From VRUE01 sp963737575 (GTDB lineage: Bacteria > Actinomycetota > Thermoleophilia > Solirubrobacterales > 70-9), in the NCBI GenBank assembly GCA_963737575.1, contig CAVTTJ010000005.1, forward strand, positions 372,001 to 436,000: 64,000 bases of DNA. Reading direction: 5' to 3'. How positions within the stretch are numbered: position 1 is the first letter of the stretch; each line of letters opens with the position of its first letter. The notes beneath the pieces are model-generated. The model saw nothing but the letters and a program-made list of their open reading frames with translations. It made no database searches and had not been told where the DNA came from. Shown here piece by piece: positions 1 to 10,553 of the stretch. Made by a program: the position numbers and the translations under genes.

Positions 1-1312
<1,312 letters not shown>

Positions 1313-1442
1313 TGGTCGACTTTACCCAGAGAAGCGGGTTGGCTAACTATTGGCCACCCACGGGTAGGCAAAACTAAATCATTTTCGTCCAGAGGCCCTT
1401 TACTCGGCCAGGGGATGGGTCCCGTGGCACTACCTTCGGTCA

Positions 1443-2852
1443 GTGCCGATCGAACCACTGGTGGGTCAGAGCGAGCCGGCGATCCAGGCCGTGCTCGACA
1501 AGCTCGATACCGAGGACCGCGAGGTCGTCGTCGCTGCGCTCGAACGCGCCGAGCGCACCGAGGCGGAGCTCCGCTACCTCGCCGACCACGACTCCCTGAC
1601 CGGCCTCCTCGACCGGCGCCGGTTCCGCGCCGAACTCGAGCAGTTCGTCTCCTTCAGCGCCCGCTACGGCGGCCAGGGCGCCGTGATGATCATCGACATC
1701 GACGGCCTCAAGGGGATCAACGACGACTATGGCCACCAGGCCGGCGACAACCTGATCCGCCAGATCGCGGCGATCCTCCGTGAGCGGGTCCGGACGACGG
1801 ACATCGTCGCGCGCCTCTCGGGGGACGAGTTCGCGGTGCTGATGCCGCAGACCGACATCACCGGCGCGATGACGCTCGCCGAAGAACTCCGGACCCAGGT
1901 GGGGGAGAGCGCGCGCCCCTCGCTCGAGGCCGCCTGCGCGACCATCAGCGTCGGGATCGCCATGTTCGGCCGCAAGCCACGCGGCAGCTCGGAGGGGGTC
2001 CTCGTCGCCGCCGACCAGGCGATGTACACGGCAAAGCAGGGCGGCCGCGACCGGATCGCGCTGTTCCGCGACCCGGGCGAAAGCCAGCAGTCGCCGGAGC
2101 GGTTCAAGTCGACGACGGCGCGGATCAGGGATGCCCTCACCCACAACAAGCTCACCCTCCACACCCAGCCGATCCGCAACCTCGCCTCGGGCGGCATCGA
2201 GCGCTACGAGCTGTTGCTGCGGATGGCGGGGGAGAACGGGTCGCTGCTGCCGGCCGCGTCGTTCATCGAAGCCGCGGAGCGCTCCGGCATGGTCCAGGAG
2301 CTCGACCGCTGGGTCGTCTCCAGGGCCCTCGAGCTGCTGGCCGCGCGCGAACGCGAGGGCCACCCGGTCTCCCTTCATGTCAACCTCTCGGGCGTCTCGA
2401 TCACCGACCTCTCGGTTCTCGAGTACATCGAACGGAAGGTCGACGAAGGCGGCGCCGACCCCTCTCGCTGCACGTTCGAGCTGACCCGGACGACCCCGGT
2501 CGAGGACTACGACACCGCGATCGGGTTTGCCGACCGCCTCACCGAGCTCGGCTGCCAGGTGGCGATCGACGACTACGGAGCCGGCATCAGCCCGTTCCAC
2601 CACCTGAAGCAGCTTCCGTTCGACCTGATCAAGATCGACGGCGAGTTCGTCCGCGACATGCCCCGCAGCGACGCCGACCAGCTCACCGTCCAGGCCATCG
2701 TCCAGGTCGCCAGGGGTCTGGGGAAGGCGACGATCGCCGAGTTCGTCCAGGACGACCTGACCGCGGAAATGCTGCGCGACTACGGCGTCGACATGGCTCA
2801 GGGATTCCACCTCGGGCGACCCGTCGACATCGCCGAGGCGCTCGCGGCCTAG
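1443..2852 (+). CDS. GGDEF-EAL domain cyclic-di-GMP signalling protein
   Basis: The protein has 469 residues and a GTG start. A short helical N-terminus (about 1-40) precedes a GGDEF domain (about 45-210) with DIDGLKGINDDYGH and an SGDEF active-site loop at residues 126-130, a tolerated variant of GGDEF, so diguanylate cyclase activity is plausible. The EAL domain (about 225-465) has ELL in place of EAL near residue 256, but it keeps NLS, FELT, DDYGAG (376-381), KID and a late AEF, so most metal-binding acidic residues remain. I see no membrane or sensory domain, so it is probably a soluble c-di-GMP enzyme or effector. It ends 12 bases from the convergent aminotransferase gene. Confidence 0.92.
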   Translation: MPIEPLVGQSEPAIQAVLDKLDTEDREVVVAALERAERTEAELRYLADHDSLTGLLDRRRFRAELEQFVSFSARYGGQGAVMIIDIDGLKGINDDYGHQAGDNLIRQIAAILRERVRTTDIVARLSGDEFAVLMPQTDITGAMTLAEELRTQVGESARPSLEAACATISVGIAMFGRKPRGSSEGVLVAADQAMYTAKQGGRDRIALFRDPGESQQSPERFKSTTARIRDALTHNKLTLHTQPIRNLASGGIERYELLLRMAGENGSLLPAASFIEAAERSGMVQELDRWVVSRALELLAAREREGHPVSLHVNLSGVSITDLSVLEYIERKVDEGGADPSRCTFELTRTTPVEDYDTAIGFADRLTELGCQVAIDDYGAGISPFHHLKQLPFDLIKIDGEFVRDMPRSDADQLTVQAIVQVARGLGKATIAEFVQDDLTAEMLRDYGVDMAQGFHLGRPVDIAEALAA

Positions 2853-2864
2853 TCGGGGCGGTTC

Positions 2865-4226
2865 TCAGCTTGTGACGTCGCGGGCGAAGGTCTCGAAGGC
2901 GTCGACGTAGGTTTGGAGGTCGTCCTCGGTGTGGGCGATCGAGAGCGTCCACTCCTCCTCGACCCCCGGGGTCATGAAGACGCCGTGGTTCATGTGGTAG
3001 AGCCAGGCCAGGGTCGAGAGCTCGTCGTCGACCTTGGTCAGGTAGTCGCGGTACTCGTACATCCGCTCCGCGGAGAAGATCACGCATCCCTTTGCGCCCA
3101 ATCCCTCGGTGTAGGCGGGTAGGCCGTGGGAGTCGATGATCGCCTGGCAGGAGTCGAGCAGGCGCCGGTTGGTCGCCTCGAGGTGCTGGTAGACGTCGTC
3201 GGTCAGAACCTTGGTCAGGGTCGCCTCGGCCGCGGCCATCACCAGCGGGTTGCCGTTGAAGGTGCCGTACTGGTTCACGGTCCCGTCGGCGACGAGCGCC
3301 GCGAGCTCCTCGGTCATCCCGATCGCCCCGCCCGGGTAGCCGCCGCAGCTCGCCTTCGCCAGGGTGACGATGTCGGGAGTGACGCCGAACCGCTCGGTCG
3401 CCCCGCCCGCGGCGATCGTGCAGCCGGTCTTGACCTCGTCGAAGATCAGCTTCATGCCGTGCTCGGCCGTCAGCTCGCGGACCCGCTGCAGGTAGCCGTC
3501 GCGCGGCGGGATGATGTTGATGTTCATCATCGCCGGCTCCATGATCAGCCCGGCGAGCTGGTCGCCGATCTTCTCGAGAACGGCGGCGAGCGCGTCGGTG
3601 TCGTTGAAGGGGACCGAGCGGGTCAGGTCGGTGGCCGCCCTCGGCAGGCCGGCGCCGTAGGGGACGCTGATCGGGTCGTCGCGGTCGCCCAACGCCTCGA
3701 GCGGCGGGTAGACCGAGACCATCACAGCGTCATGGTGGCCGTGGTAGGAGCCCTCGATCTTGAGCAGCATGTCGCGGCCGGTGGCGCCGCGGGCGAGGTG
3801 GACGGCGTCCATCGTCGACTCGGTGCCGGAGTTGGTGAAACGCCACTGCGGCAGGCCGAAGCGTCGCTGCAGCTCCTCGGCGACGGCGATCGAGCCGTCG
3901 GTCGGGGCGGCGAAATGGGTGCCGCGATCGACCTGGGCCTTCACCGCGTCGCCGACCGTCGGGTTGGCATGGCCGATGCACATCACGCCGAACCCGTTGT
4001 GGAAGTCGACGTACTCGTTGCCGTCGACGTCCCAGACGCGGCTTCCGTGGCCGCGATCGATGTAGACCGGCCACGGGTCGTTTGCCTGGAACGAGGAGGG
4101 GACCCCGTTCGGCATCGATTTGACGGCCCGCTCGAAGGTCCGGGCCGAGGTGCCGGTGCGGTTGCGGTAGCGCTCCTGCTCGGCCTCGGTCAGCTCAGCG
4201 ATTCGCTTGCGGTCGATCGTCGCCAT
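2865..4226 (-). CDS. Class III PLP-dependent aminotransferase (glutamate-1-semialdehyde aminomutase-like)
   Basis: The protein has 453 residues. The fold-type I PLP signature is clear: TNSGTESTMDAVHLAR (about 131-146), SYHGHHDAV, IFDEVKTG with Asp263, and TLAKASCGG with the presumed Schiff-base Lys291. The overall pattern is closest to the HemL/glutamate-1-semialdehyde aminomutase branch, but the N-terminus and the beta-oxidation setting argue for an amino-acid or beta-amino-acid aminotransferase rather than tetrapyrrole synthesis; the substrate is unknown. It starts 9 bases after the acyl-CoA ligase stop and is probably the last gene of the leftward run that begins at the TetR gene. Confidence 0.88.
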   Translation of the reverse strand: MATIDRKRIAELTEAEQERYRNRTGTSARTFERAVKSMPNGVPSSFQANDPWPVYIDRGHGSRVWDVDGNEYVDFHNGFGVMCIGHANPTVGDAVKAQVDRGTHFAAPTDGSIAVAEELQRRFGLPQWRFTNSGTESTMDAVHLARGATGRDMLLKIEGSYHGHHDAVMVSVYPPLEALGDRDDPISVPYGAGLPRAATDLTRSVPFNDTDALAAVLEKIGDQLAGLIMEPAMMNINIIPPRDGYLQRVRELTAEHGMKLIFDEVKTGCTIAAGGATERFGVTPDIVTLAKASCGGYPGGAIGMTEELAALVADGTVNQYGTFNGNPLVMAAAEATLTKVLTDDVYQHLEATNRRLLDSCQAIIDSHGLPAYTEGLGAKGCVIFSAERMYEYRDYLTKVDDELSTLAWLYHMNHGVFMTPGVEEEWTLSIAHTEDDLQTYVDAFETFARDVTS

Positions 4227-4235
4227 TCCGGCACC

Positions 4236-5684
4236 CTATCCGTGTCGCAGCTCGGCCCGCCTGACCTTGCCGCTGGGAGTCTTCGGCAGCTCCTTCGCGA
4301 ACTCGACGATCCGCGGGTACTTGTAGGGCGCCGTCTGCGCTTTGACGTGCTCCTGGAGCTCGTGGGCGAGATCGTCGGATGGCTCGACGCCTGCGGCGAG
4401 GACGACGATCGCGCGAACGACCGACCCGCGCTCCGGATCGGGGGCTGCCACCGCCGCAGCCTCGGTCACCGCAGGGTGGGAGACGAGCGCAGACTCGACC
4501 TCGAACGGGCCGATCCGGTAGCCGGAGGAGAGGATCAGGTCGTCGTTGCGGCCCTCGAACCAGAGATACCCGTCCTCGTCCTCGCGAACGAGATCGCCGG
4601 TCGCCCACCACTCGTCCTCGAAGCGCTCGCCGTCGAGGTAGCGGTCGAAGAATGTCTCCGAGGTCGAGGCGCGGAGCTGCAGCTCGCCGTCGAGGATCCG
4701 GGTCTCGATCCCAGGCAGCGGCCGGCCCATCGAGCCGTCGCGAGCAGGGTCGTCCTCGCCCGGCGACATCCCCGCGATCGCGCCGGTCTCGGTCTGGCCG
4801 TACCCGTCGCCGATCGAGAGGCCCAGCCGCTCGCGGAAGAGGCGGATCGCCTCCGGCTCGATCGGCTCCCCGGCGGAGACGAGGCGGCGCAGCGAGGGAA
4901 TCGGGGCGAGCTCCGAGCGCTTGGCGAGCATCCGGTACTCGGTCGGCGCCTGGCAGAGGACGTTGACGCCGAGCTCGGCGCAGAGCCGGAGCCGCTCGTC
5001 GGGGTCGAAGCGGCCGTCGTGGAGGACGGCGACCGCGCCGGTCAGCCAGGGGGCCACGAACGCGTTGCGGGTCGACTTCGACCAGCCGGGCGCCGCCGTG
5101 CACCAGGCGACCTCGCCGTCCCGGGAGCCGAACCAGTGCTCGGCCTGGCAGCGCTGGCCGCGCAGGTACCGCTGCGGGTAGAGGACCCCGCGCGCCGTCC
5201 CGGTCGTGCCCGAGGTGAAGACGATCGCCGCCGGGTCGGCGGCGGCGAGGTCGGCGGCGGCGGCGGGCGTCTCCTGCGCCGAGTCCTCATCGAGGACGCG
5301 GGCGACGTCTGCCATCTCCATGTAGGGGAGGCCGTCGGGCAGCTCGCCCAGGTAGCGCTCCTCGCCGACCGCGAGCTTCGGCCCCGCCGCCGCCGCCCGC
5401 AGCTCGAGGTCCTTGCGGCGCAGCTGGGGATTGCACGGGAGCGCCACCGCCCCCATTCGGAAGCAGGCGAGCATCGCCAGGACCCACTCGACCCGGCTGC
5501 CGACAAGGGTCATCACGACGTCGCCGCGCTTGACCCCGCGCGCCGCGAAGGCGCCCGACAGCCCGGCCGAGCGCGCGAACAGCTCGCCGAAGTGGTGGAC
5601 GTGCGTCTCGCCCTCGGCGTCGACCTCGATCAGGGCCCTGCGCGCGGCCGGGAACGCTTCGACGACGTCCTCGATGAAGTTCAC
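4236..5684 (-). CDS. AMP-forming acyl-CoA ligase (ANL superfamily, medium-chain type)
   Basis: The protein has 482 residues. The adenylate-forming P-loop reads TSGTTGTARG (about 157-166), followed by GDGYGQTETG, the ATGDL motif and the hinge RNDDLILSSGYRIGP. The C-terminal PKTPSGKVRR supplies the catalytic Lys at about residue 473. The arrangement resembles ACSM-type medium-chain acyl-CoA synthetases. It would convert a carboxylic acid, CoA and ATP to acyl-CoA, AMP and PPi, feeding the acyl-CoA dehydrogenases encoded immediately upstream on the same strand (46-base gap). The exact chain length or substrate cannot be read from the sequence. Confidence 0.9.
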   Translation of the reverse strand: MNFIEDVVEAFPAARRALIEVDAEGETHVHHFGELFARSAGLSGAFAARGVKRGDVVMTLVGSRVEWVLAMLACFRMGAVALPCNPQLRRKDLELRAAAAGPKLAVGEERYLGELPDGLPYMEMADVARVLDEDSAQETPAAAADLAAADPAAIVFTSGTTGTARGVLYPQRYLRGQRCQAEHWFGSRDGEVAWCTAAPGWSKSTRNAFVAPWLTGAVAVLHDGRFDPDERLRLCAELGVNVLCQAPTEYRMLAKRSELAPIPSLRRLVSAGEPIEPEAIRLFRERLGLSIGDGYGQTETGAIAGMSPGEDDPARDGSMGRPLPGIETRILDGELQLRASTSETFFDRYLDGERFEDEWWATGDLVREDEDGYLWFEGRNDDLILSSGYRIGPFEVESALVSHPAVTEAAAVAAPDPERGSVVRAIVVLAAGVEPSDDLAHELQEHVKAQTAPYKYPRIVEFAKELPKTPSGKVRRAELRHG

Positions 5685-5730
5685 GAGCGGCAGTCTGCCG
5701 AACCGCGGCCGTCCGGCGCTCGTCGGGTGA

Positions 5731-6945
5731 CTACCTCAGTTCAGAGGAGTTCTTGCCGAGCAGCTGGCGGGCGACGATCAGCAGCTGAATCTGCTGGGTG
5801 CCCTCGAAAAGGTCGAGGATCTTCGCGTCCCGCGCCCACTTCTCGAGCAGCTCGTTCTCGCCGTAGCCGACGCTTCCGCATAGCTCGACGCAGCCGAGGG
5901 TGACGTCGACACATGTGCGCCCCGCCTTCGCCTTCGCCATCGAGGCCTGAAGCGAGTTCGGCTTCGAGTTGTCGGCCATCCAGGCGGCCTGCATCGTCAA
6001 CAGCCGTGCCGCCTCGTAGTCGGCCTCCATCTCTCCGAAGCGGGCCGCGGCCGCCGACTGCGAGAGAGCGGGCGTCGCGTCGTCGATCTCGACCCCGGCC
6101 TCGGTCAGCAGCCGCTGCGTCTCCTCGAGCGCGGCGCGGGTCACCCCGACCGCCATCGCCCCGACCAGGGGCCGGGTGTTGTCGAAGGTCTGCATGACGC
6201 CGCCGAATCCCCGTTTGGTGTCGATCTCGGGACTGCCGAGCAGCGCCTCCTTCGGCACCCGGCAGTCCTGGAGGATGAAGTTGGCGGTGTCGGAGGCCCT
6301 GATCCCGAGCTTGTGCTCGAGCCGGTCGAGCTTCAGGCCTGGGTTGTCGCGCTCGACGATGAACGACTTGATCGCCGCTCGCCCGACCGAGCGGTCGAGC
6401 GATGCCCAGACCACGATCAGGTCGGCCCGGTCGCCCGAGGTGACGAAGATCTTCTCGCCGTTGAGGACGTACTCGTCGCCGTCGAGCTCGGCGGTGGTGC
6501 GGATCGCGGCCGAGTCCGAGCCCGCCTCGGGCTCGGTGATCGCCATCGCCGCCCACCTGCCCCCATAGCGCTCGAGCTGCTCCTCGCTTGCGACCGAGAC
6601 GATCGCCGAGTTGCCCAGCCCCTGGTTGGGCAGGGTCAGGGTGAGGCCGACGTCGCCCCAGCACATCTCCATAATGCTGAGGACGGTCGCCAGGTTGGAG
6701 CCGTTGCGATTGCCTTCCTCGGCGCCGTTCTCGGAGTCCCGTTTGACGCCGCCTGCGCCTGCGCCTGCGAGTTCGCCGCCCTCGTTGACGCCCTCGATGA
6801 CCGCGGCGAGCATGTCGAGCTCCTTCGGGTAGGCGTGCTCTTCGGAGTCGTATTTGCGCGAGATCGGCCGCAGAACCTCGGTCGCGACCTGGTGCGCCTG
6901 GCCGATCAGCGGCTTGAGCTTCTTCGGTGTCTCCAGGTTGATCAT
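5731..6945 (-). CDS. Acyl-CoA dehydrogenase, catalytically complete partner
   Basis: The start is the ATG at 6945 (MINLETPKKLKPLIG); the frame is open further upstream but overlaps the preceding gene, and an AG-rich stretch lies just before this ATG. The protein has 404 residues. The flavin/substrate motif AITEPEAGSDSA, the beta-domain LNGEKIFVTSG, and the C-terminal FEGTQQIQ with the catalytic Glu are all present. It follows a second, degenerate acyl-CoA dehydrogenase by 26 bases. Such pairs in actinobacteria often form alpha2-beta2 heteromers; that this pair does so is inference. It would catalyse alpha,beta-dehydrogenation of an acyl-CoA and pass electrons to ETF. Confidence 0.9.
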   Translation of the reverse strand: MINLETPKKLKPLIGQAHQVATEVLRPISRKYDSEEHAYPKELDMLAAVIEGVNEGGELAGAGAGGVKRDSENGAEEGNRNGSNLATVLSIMEMCWGDVGLTLTLPNQGLGNSAIVSVASEEQLERYGGRWAAMAITEPEAGSDSAAIRTTAELDGDEYVLNGEKIFVTSGDRADLIVVWASLDRSVGRAAIKSFIVERDNPGLKLDRLEHKLGIRASDTANFILQDCRVPKEALLGSPEIDTKRGFGGVMQTFDNTRPLVGAMAVGVTRAALEETQRLLTEAGVEIDDATPALSQSAAAARFGEMEADYEAARLLTMQAAWMADNSKPNSLQASMAKAKAGRTCVDVTLGCVELCGSVGYGENELLEKWARDAKILDLFEGTQQIQLLIVARQLLGKNSSELR

Positions 6946-6971
6946 CGTCTTGCCTTTCGCTCTCTGTCCTC

Positions 6972-8309
6972 CTAGACGAGCAGGGCGCCCTCCATCACGC
7001 CCGCCGCCCGAAGGTCTCGGTACCAGCGCTCGACCGGGTGCTCCTTGACGAAGCCGTGGCCGCCGAGGAGCTGGACTCCGTCGGACCCGATCTGCATCCC
7101 CTTGGCGGCGCTCAGGCGCCGCGCCAGGGCGGCCTCGTGGCCGAACTCCTTGCCCTGGTCGGCGCGGCTCGCGGCGCGGTAGGTGACGAGCCGCATCCCG
7201 TCGGACTCGATCCCGATGTTGGAGACCGCGAATGCGACCGCCTGGCGGTTGGAGATCGGTTCGCCGAACGCGGTCCGCTCGTTGACGTAGGGGATGACGT
7301 AGTCGAGGACCGCCTGCGAGGTGCCGACCGCAAGCGCGCACCACGCGATCCTGGCCCGCTGGACGCACTCCGCGTAGGCGGCCGCCTCGCCCTCGGCCAT
7401 CAGGGCGCCGGCGGGGAGGCGGGCGCCGTCGAGGATCAGTCTGCCGGTGGCCGCCGGCCGCAGCCCCATCGCCGGCTCGTCCTCGATCGCGAGGCCGTCT
7501 CCGCCGGACTCGATCAGGAACAGCGCCGGGCCGATCCCCTCTGCCTCGGCGGCGACTATGAAGAGCTCGCACTCCTGTGCCCGCGCGAGCAAGGACTTCG
7601 TCCCGTCGATCACCCAATCGCTGCCGTCGCTGCGGGCCTTGGTGTCGAGCTCGAGCGGGTTGAATAGGGCCCTGGGCTCGAGGATCGCGAGCGCCGCCGC
7701 AGGTGTCTCCTCGCCGGTGAAGGCGGGAAGGTAGGTCGACTCCTGCTCGGCCGTGCCCCAGAGGCCGATCGCGGTCGCGACCGCGCCGGGGGCGAGGGTC
7801 GCGTAGGCGATCCCCATGTCACCGTGGGCGAGGGCCTCGGCGATCAGGACGCTGCCGACGGCCGACTGCTCCTCCATCACCCCTTCGAGCTCGGAGGGGA
7901 CGCCGAGCATGTTGACTCCGAGCTCGTTCGCCTGCGCCAGCAGCTCGGGCGGCGTCGTCCGTTCCGCGTCCGCCTCCGAGGCGGCTGGGCGGACCTTCTC
8001 GCCGGCGAAGTCGCGGACCGCCTCCTGGAACATCTGCTGCTCGTCGTCCGGGCTGAGGTCGAAGAGGTCGCGCGCCCTGCCGGTCTTCTGGCGGGCCGGT
8101 TTGCCGAGCTTCTGCGCGGCCTTGAAGGTGCGGGCGGCGGTCGTCGCCGAGCGGAATCCGCCCTTCGTCGTCGTGAAGACCATCCGCTCGAACCGCTTGC
8201 GGATGCCGATCCGGTCGAGCAGGCTCGATCCGGCCAGCTTGTTGAGGCCGCGAAGGGCGATGCCCATACCGCGGTCACCGGCGCTGGCGCTGTTGCCGTT
8301 TCCGTTCAA
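6972..8309 (-). CDS. Acyl-CoA dehydrogenase-like protein with degenerate flavin motif
   Basis: The protein has 445 residues, with an unusual basic N-terminal extension of about 90 residues before the usual fold begins at DLSPDDEQQMFQEAV. The normal (T/S)EPxAGSD motif is replaced by LEPRALFNPLELDTKA, and the protein ends abruptly after GVMEGALLV, so the FAD-contacting C-terminal tail of ordinary members is missing although the late Glu remains. The ATG overlaps the MaoC stop (ATGA at 8306-8309), which points to translational coupling. It may be the non-catalytic or half-site subunit for the neighbouring dehydrogenase. It is clearly in the family; enzymatic activity on its own is doubtful. Confidence 0.88.
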   Translation of the reverse strand: MNGNGNSASAGDRGMGIALRGLNKLAGSSLLDRIGIRKRFERMVFTTTKGGFRSATTAARTFKAAQKLGKPARQKTGRARDLFDLSPDDEQQMFQEAVRDFAGEKVRPAASEADAERTTPPELLAQANELGVNMLGVPSELEGVMEEQSAVGSVLIAEALAHGDMGIAYATLAPGAVATAIGLWGTAEQESTYLPAFTGEETPAAALAILEPRALFNPLELDTKARSDGSDWVIDGTKSLLARAQECELFIVAAEAEGIGPALFLIESGGDGLAIEDEPAMGLRPAATGRLILDGARLPAGALMAEGEAAAYAECVQRARIAWCALAVGTSQAVLDYVIPYVNERTAFGEPISNRQAVAFAVSNIGIESDGMRLVTYRAASRADQGKEFGHEAALARRLSAAKGMQIGSDGVQLLGGHGFVKEHPVERWYRDLRAAGVMEGALLV

Positions 8310-9223
8310 TGGTCCCTCTTCCTCTCGGTTCTCGGTTTGGCCTGGAGCGGCTTGACGCGGCCATCGAGGTGTGGGGTCTGCCGCCCTGCGTCTCGGACCG
8401 CGAACGCGATCTCCTTCTCGTCCTCGGCGTCGGTCAGGAACCCGACCCGGCCCGGCAGGAAGATCGGCTTGCGGAACCGGACCTCGACGCGGAAGGCGTC
8501 GGGGAGTCGGCTATCCAGAGCTGCCAGGCAGCGGGCCTTGGTCCACATCCCGTGCGCGATCGCCTGTTTGAAGCCGAGCGGCTTCGCGGTCCAGGCGTGC
8601 ATGTGGATCGGGTTGCGGTCGCCGGAGACGGCGGCATAGCGGCGGCCGAGGTCGCCGCCGAGGCGCCACTCCGCGCTCACCGTGAGATCCGCGTCGGGCT
8701 CCTCGCGCGGGCCCCTCCCCCCAGACTTCTCCCCACCACCGCGCCGCAGCATCGTGCTGACCTCCTCCCAGGCCTTCTGGCGCCCGGCCCAGGCCTCGGT
8801 GATAAGGCCGAAGGTGCGGCCGCTCGGGTGCGGCTCGAGGCCGGTCGGGCGGACGGTGATCCGAAGCTCCTCGTCGAGCCCGATCCGCCGGTGCTGGGTG
8901 ATCGAGTTCTCGATGTGGACCAGGCCGACGGCGCCGAACGGGAAGCTGCCGTCGGCCATCACCGCCATCTGCAGCGGGAAGGCGAGGATGTGCGGGTAGG
9001 TGGGGGGGAGGTGGTCGCGGAGCGCGAACCCGCAGACCTTGGCGTAGGCGGCCACCCGCTCCGAATCGGTGGTCACCCCGGCCAGCTCGAGGTCGAGCTC
9101 GGGAATCTCGCCGCCGCCGCCGGGGATCCCCGGCAGCAGCGAGGCGCCGGGGATCATCGGCGCCGCCGCTCTGGCGTAGAGGGGCAGGATGCTGGGTGGG
9201 CTATCCAGCGTGCGTCTGGGCAT
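8306..9223 (-). CDS. MaoC-like (R)-specific enoyl-CoA/3-hydroxyacyl dehydratase, HtdX-type
   Basis: The protein has 305 residues and two hot-dog halves. The C-terminal half carries the hydratase motif SGDRNPIHMHAWTAK (about 210-225) followed by FKQAIAHGMW, where Asp and His form the catalytic dyad of the R-hydratase family; the N-terminal half lacks the motif, as is normal for double-hot-dog enzymes. Length and position next to a FabG4-like and a FadA2-like gene match mycobacterial htdX. It would hydrate or dehydrate the 2-enoyl/3-hydroxyacyl-CoA intermediate. It starts 4 bases after the reductase stop and overlaps the following dehydrogenase gene. Confidence 0.88.
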   Translation of the reverse strand: MPRRTLDSPPSILPLYARAAAPMIPGASLLPGIPGGGGEIPELDLELAGVTTDSERVAAYAKVCGFALRDHLPPTYPHILAFPLQMAVMADGSFPFGAVGLVHIENSITQHRRIGLDEELRITVRPTGLEPHPSGRTFGLITEAWAGRQKAWEEVSTMLRRGGGEKSGGRGPREEPDADLTVSAEWRLGGDLGRRYAAVSGDRNPIHMHAWTAKPLGFKQAIAHGMWTKARCLAALDSRLPDAFRVEVRFRKPIFLPGRVGFLTDAEDEKEIAFAVRDAGRQTPHLDGRVKPLQAKPRTERKRDH

Positions 9224-9227
9224 GCCG

Positions 9228-10553
9228 TCAGGCCCCCAGGAGGTTCTGGCCGCAGACGCGGACCGTGTTGCCGTTGACGCCGGTCGAGGCCGGGCTCGCG
9301 AACCAGGCGATCGTCTCGGCGACGTCGACCGGCAGCCCGCCCTGCGAGAGGCTGCTGAGCCGGCGGCCCGCTTCGCGCGGGCCGAACGGCATCGCCGCCG
9401 TCATCTTCGTCTCGATGAAGCCCGGCGCGACGGCGTTGATCGTCGCCCCGCGGCCGGCAAGCTCGGGGGCCATCGACTCGACCACCCCGATCACACCCGC
9501 CTTCGAGGTCGCGTAGTTCGTCTGGCCCGAGTTGCCGGCGATCCCCGACATCGAGGAGACGCAGACGACGCGGGCGTTGGGCCGGAGAAGGCCGCGGTCG
9601 AGAAGCGCGTCGTTTATCCGCTCCTCGCTCGAGAGGTTGATCTCCATCAGCTTCGTCCAGCGCTCCTCGGGCATCTTCGCGATCGTCCGGTCGAGGGTGA
9701 CGCCGGCGTTGTGGACGAGGACGTCGAGGCCCTCGCCGACTCCGTCGGCGATCCGCGCCGGCGCGTCCTCGAAGGTGATGTCGAGCTCCAGCGCCTCGCC
9801 GCCGAGCTCGTCGGTCAGCCTGCGGAGCTCCTCGGCGGCCGGTGGGATGTCGAGCCCGATCACGTGGGCGCCGTCGCGGGCGAGCGTCTCGGCGATCGCG
9901 GCGCCGATCCCGCGTGAGGCGCCGGTGACCAGCGCCCGCCGTCCCTCGAGCGGGCGCTCCCAGTCGAGGTCGGGCGTCTCGGCGACGCCTGGGCCGACGC
10001 GGACGACCTGGCCCGACACGTATGCCGAGCGGGGGGAGAGCAGGAATCGCAGCGTCGATGCGAGCTGTTCCTCGCCGCCCGGGGAGACGAGGACGAGCTG
10101 CGCGGTCGAGCCGCGGCCGCCGATCTCCTTCGCCAGCGATCGGGTGAAGCCCTCGAGCGCCCGTTGCGCCGTTTGCGCCCTGGTCGAGCCCGCCTCGCGC
10201 GGCTCGGTCCCCAGGACGACGACTCGGCCGCAGCGTTCGAGCCGGCCGACCGCGGGGTAGAAGAAGCGCTGAAGCTCGACCAGTTCGGTCGAGTCGGAAA
10301 TGCCCGAGGCGTCGAAGACGAGCGCCTTCACCCTGCCCTCGGCGCCGCCGCGTTCGACCCCGATCTGGTCGAGGACCGCGCGCGCGTGCTTGATCAAGCT
10401 GCCCTCGGGCGCCGACCCGGATAGGACCTGGCCGGCGATCACCGGGGCGCCGGGCCGGTGACGGTCGAGCTCGACCGGCTGCGGAAGCCCGAGCTGCCTT
10501 GCCAGCGTCGAGGCGATCGGCGCGTTGACGAGCTGCGAGTACCGGTCGCTCAT
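9228..10553 (-). CDS. fabG: High-molecular-weight 3-oxoacyl-thioester reductase (FabG4-like)
   Basis: The start is the ATG at 10553, which overlaps the thiolase stop (ATGA). The protein has 441 residues. Residues about 1-195 form the flavodoxin-like N-terminal domain seen in HMwFabG/FabG4 proteins. Residues about 200-441 are a short-chain dehydrogenase with TGASRGIG (210-217), HNAG, the catalytic Ser near 333 and Tyr347-x3-Lys351 in YATSK. It would interconvert 3-oxoacyl- and 3-hydroxyacyl-CoA (or ACP). In Mycobacterium tuberculosis fabG4 sits next to htdX, fadA2 and fadE5, and the same functional set is present here. Confidence 0.9.
   Translation of the reverse strand: MSDRYSQLVNAPIASTLARQLGLPQPVELDRHRPGAPVIAGQVLSGSAPEGSLIKHARAVLDQIGVERGGAEGRVKALVFDASGISDSTELVELQRFFYPAVGRLERCGRVVVLGTEPREAGSTRAQTAQRALEGFTRSLAKEIGGRGSTAQLVLVSPGGEEQLASTLRFLLSPRSAYVSGQVVRVGPGVAETPDLDWERPLEGRRALVTGASRGIGAAIAETLARDGAHVIGLDIPPAAEELRRLTDELGGEALELDITFEDAPARIADGVGEGLDVLVHNAGVTLDRTIAKMPEERWTKLMEINLSSEERINDALLDRGLLRPNARVVCVSSMSGIAGNSGQTNYATSKAGVIGVVESMAPELAGRGATINAVAPGFIETKMTAAMPFGPREAGRRLSSLSQGGLPVDVAETIAWFASPASTGVNGNTVRVCGQNLLGA

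Noticed and set aside
3126..5903. Very long plus-strand open frame of 925 codons
   Set aside because: It lies antisense to the aminotransferase and acyl-CoA ligase genes, which have complete family motifs; its Arg/Val/Asp-rich composition is a mirror of GC-rich third positions.
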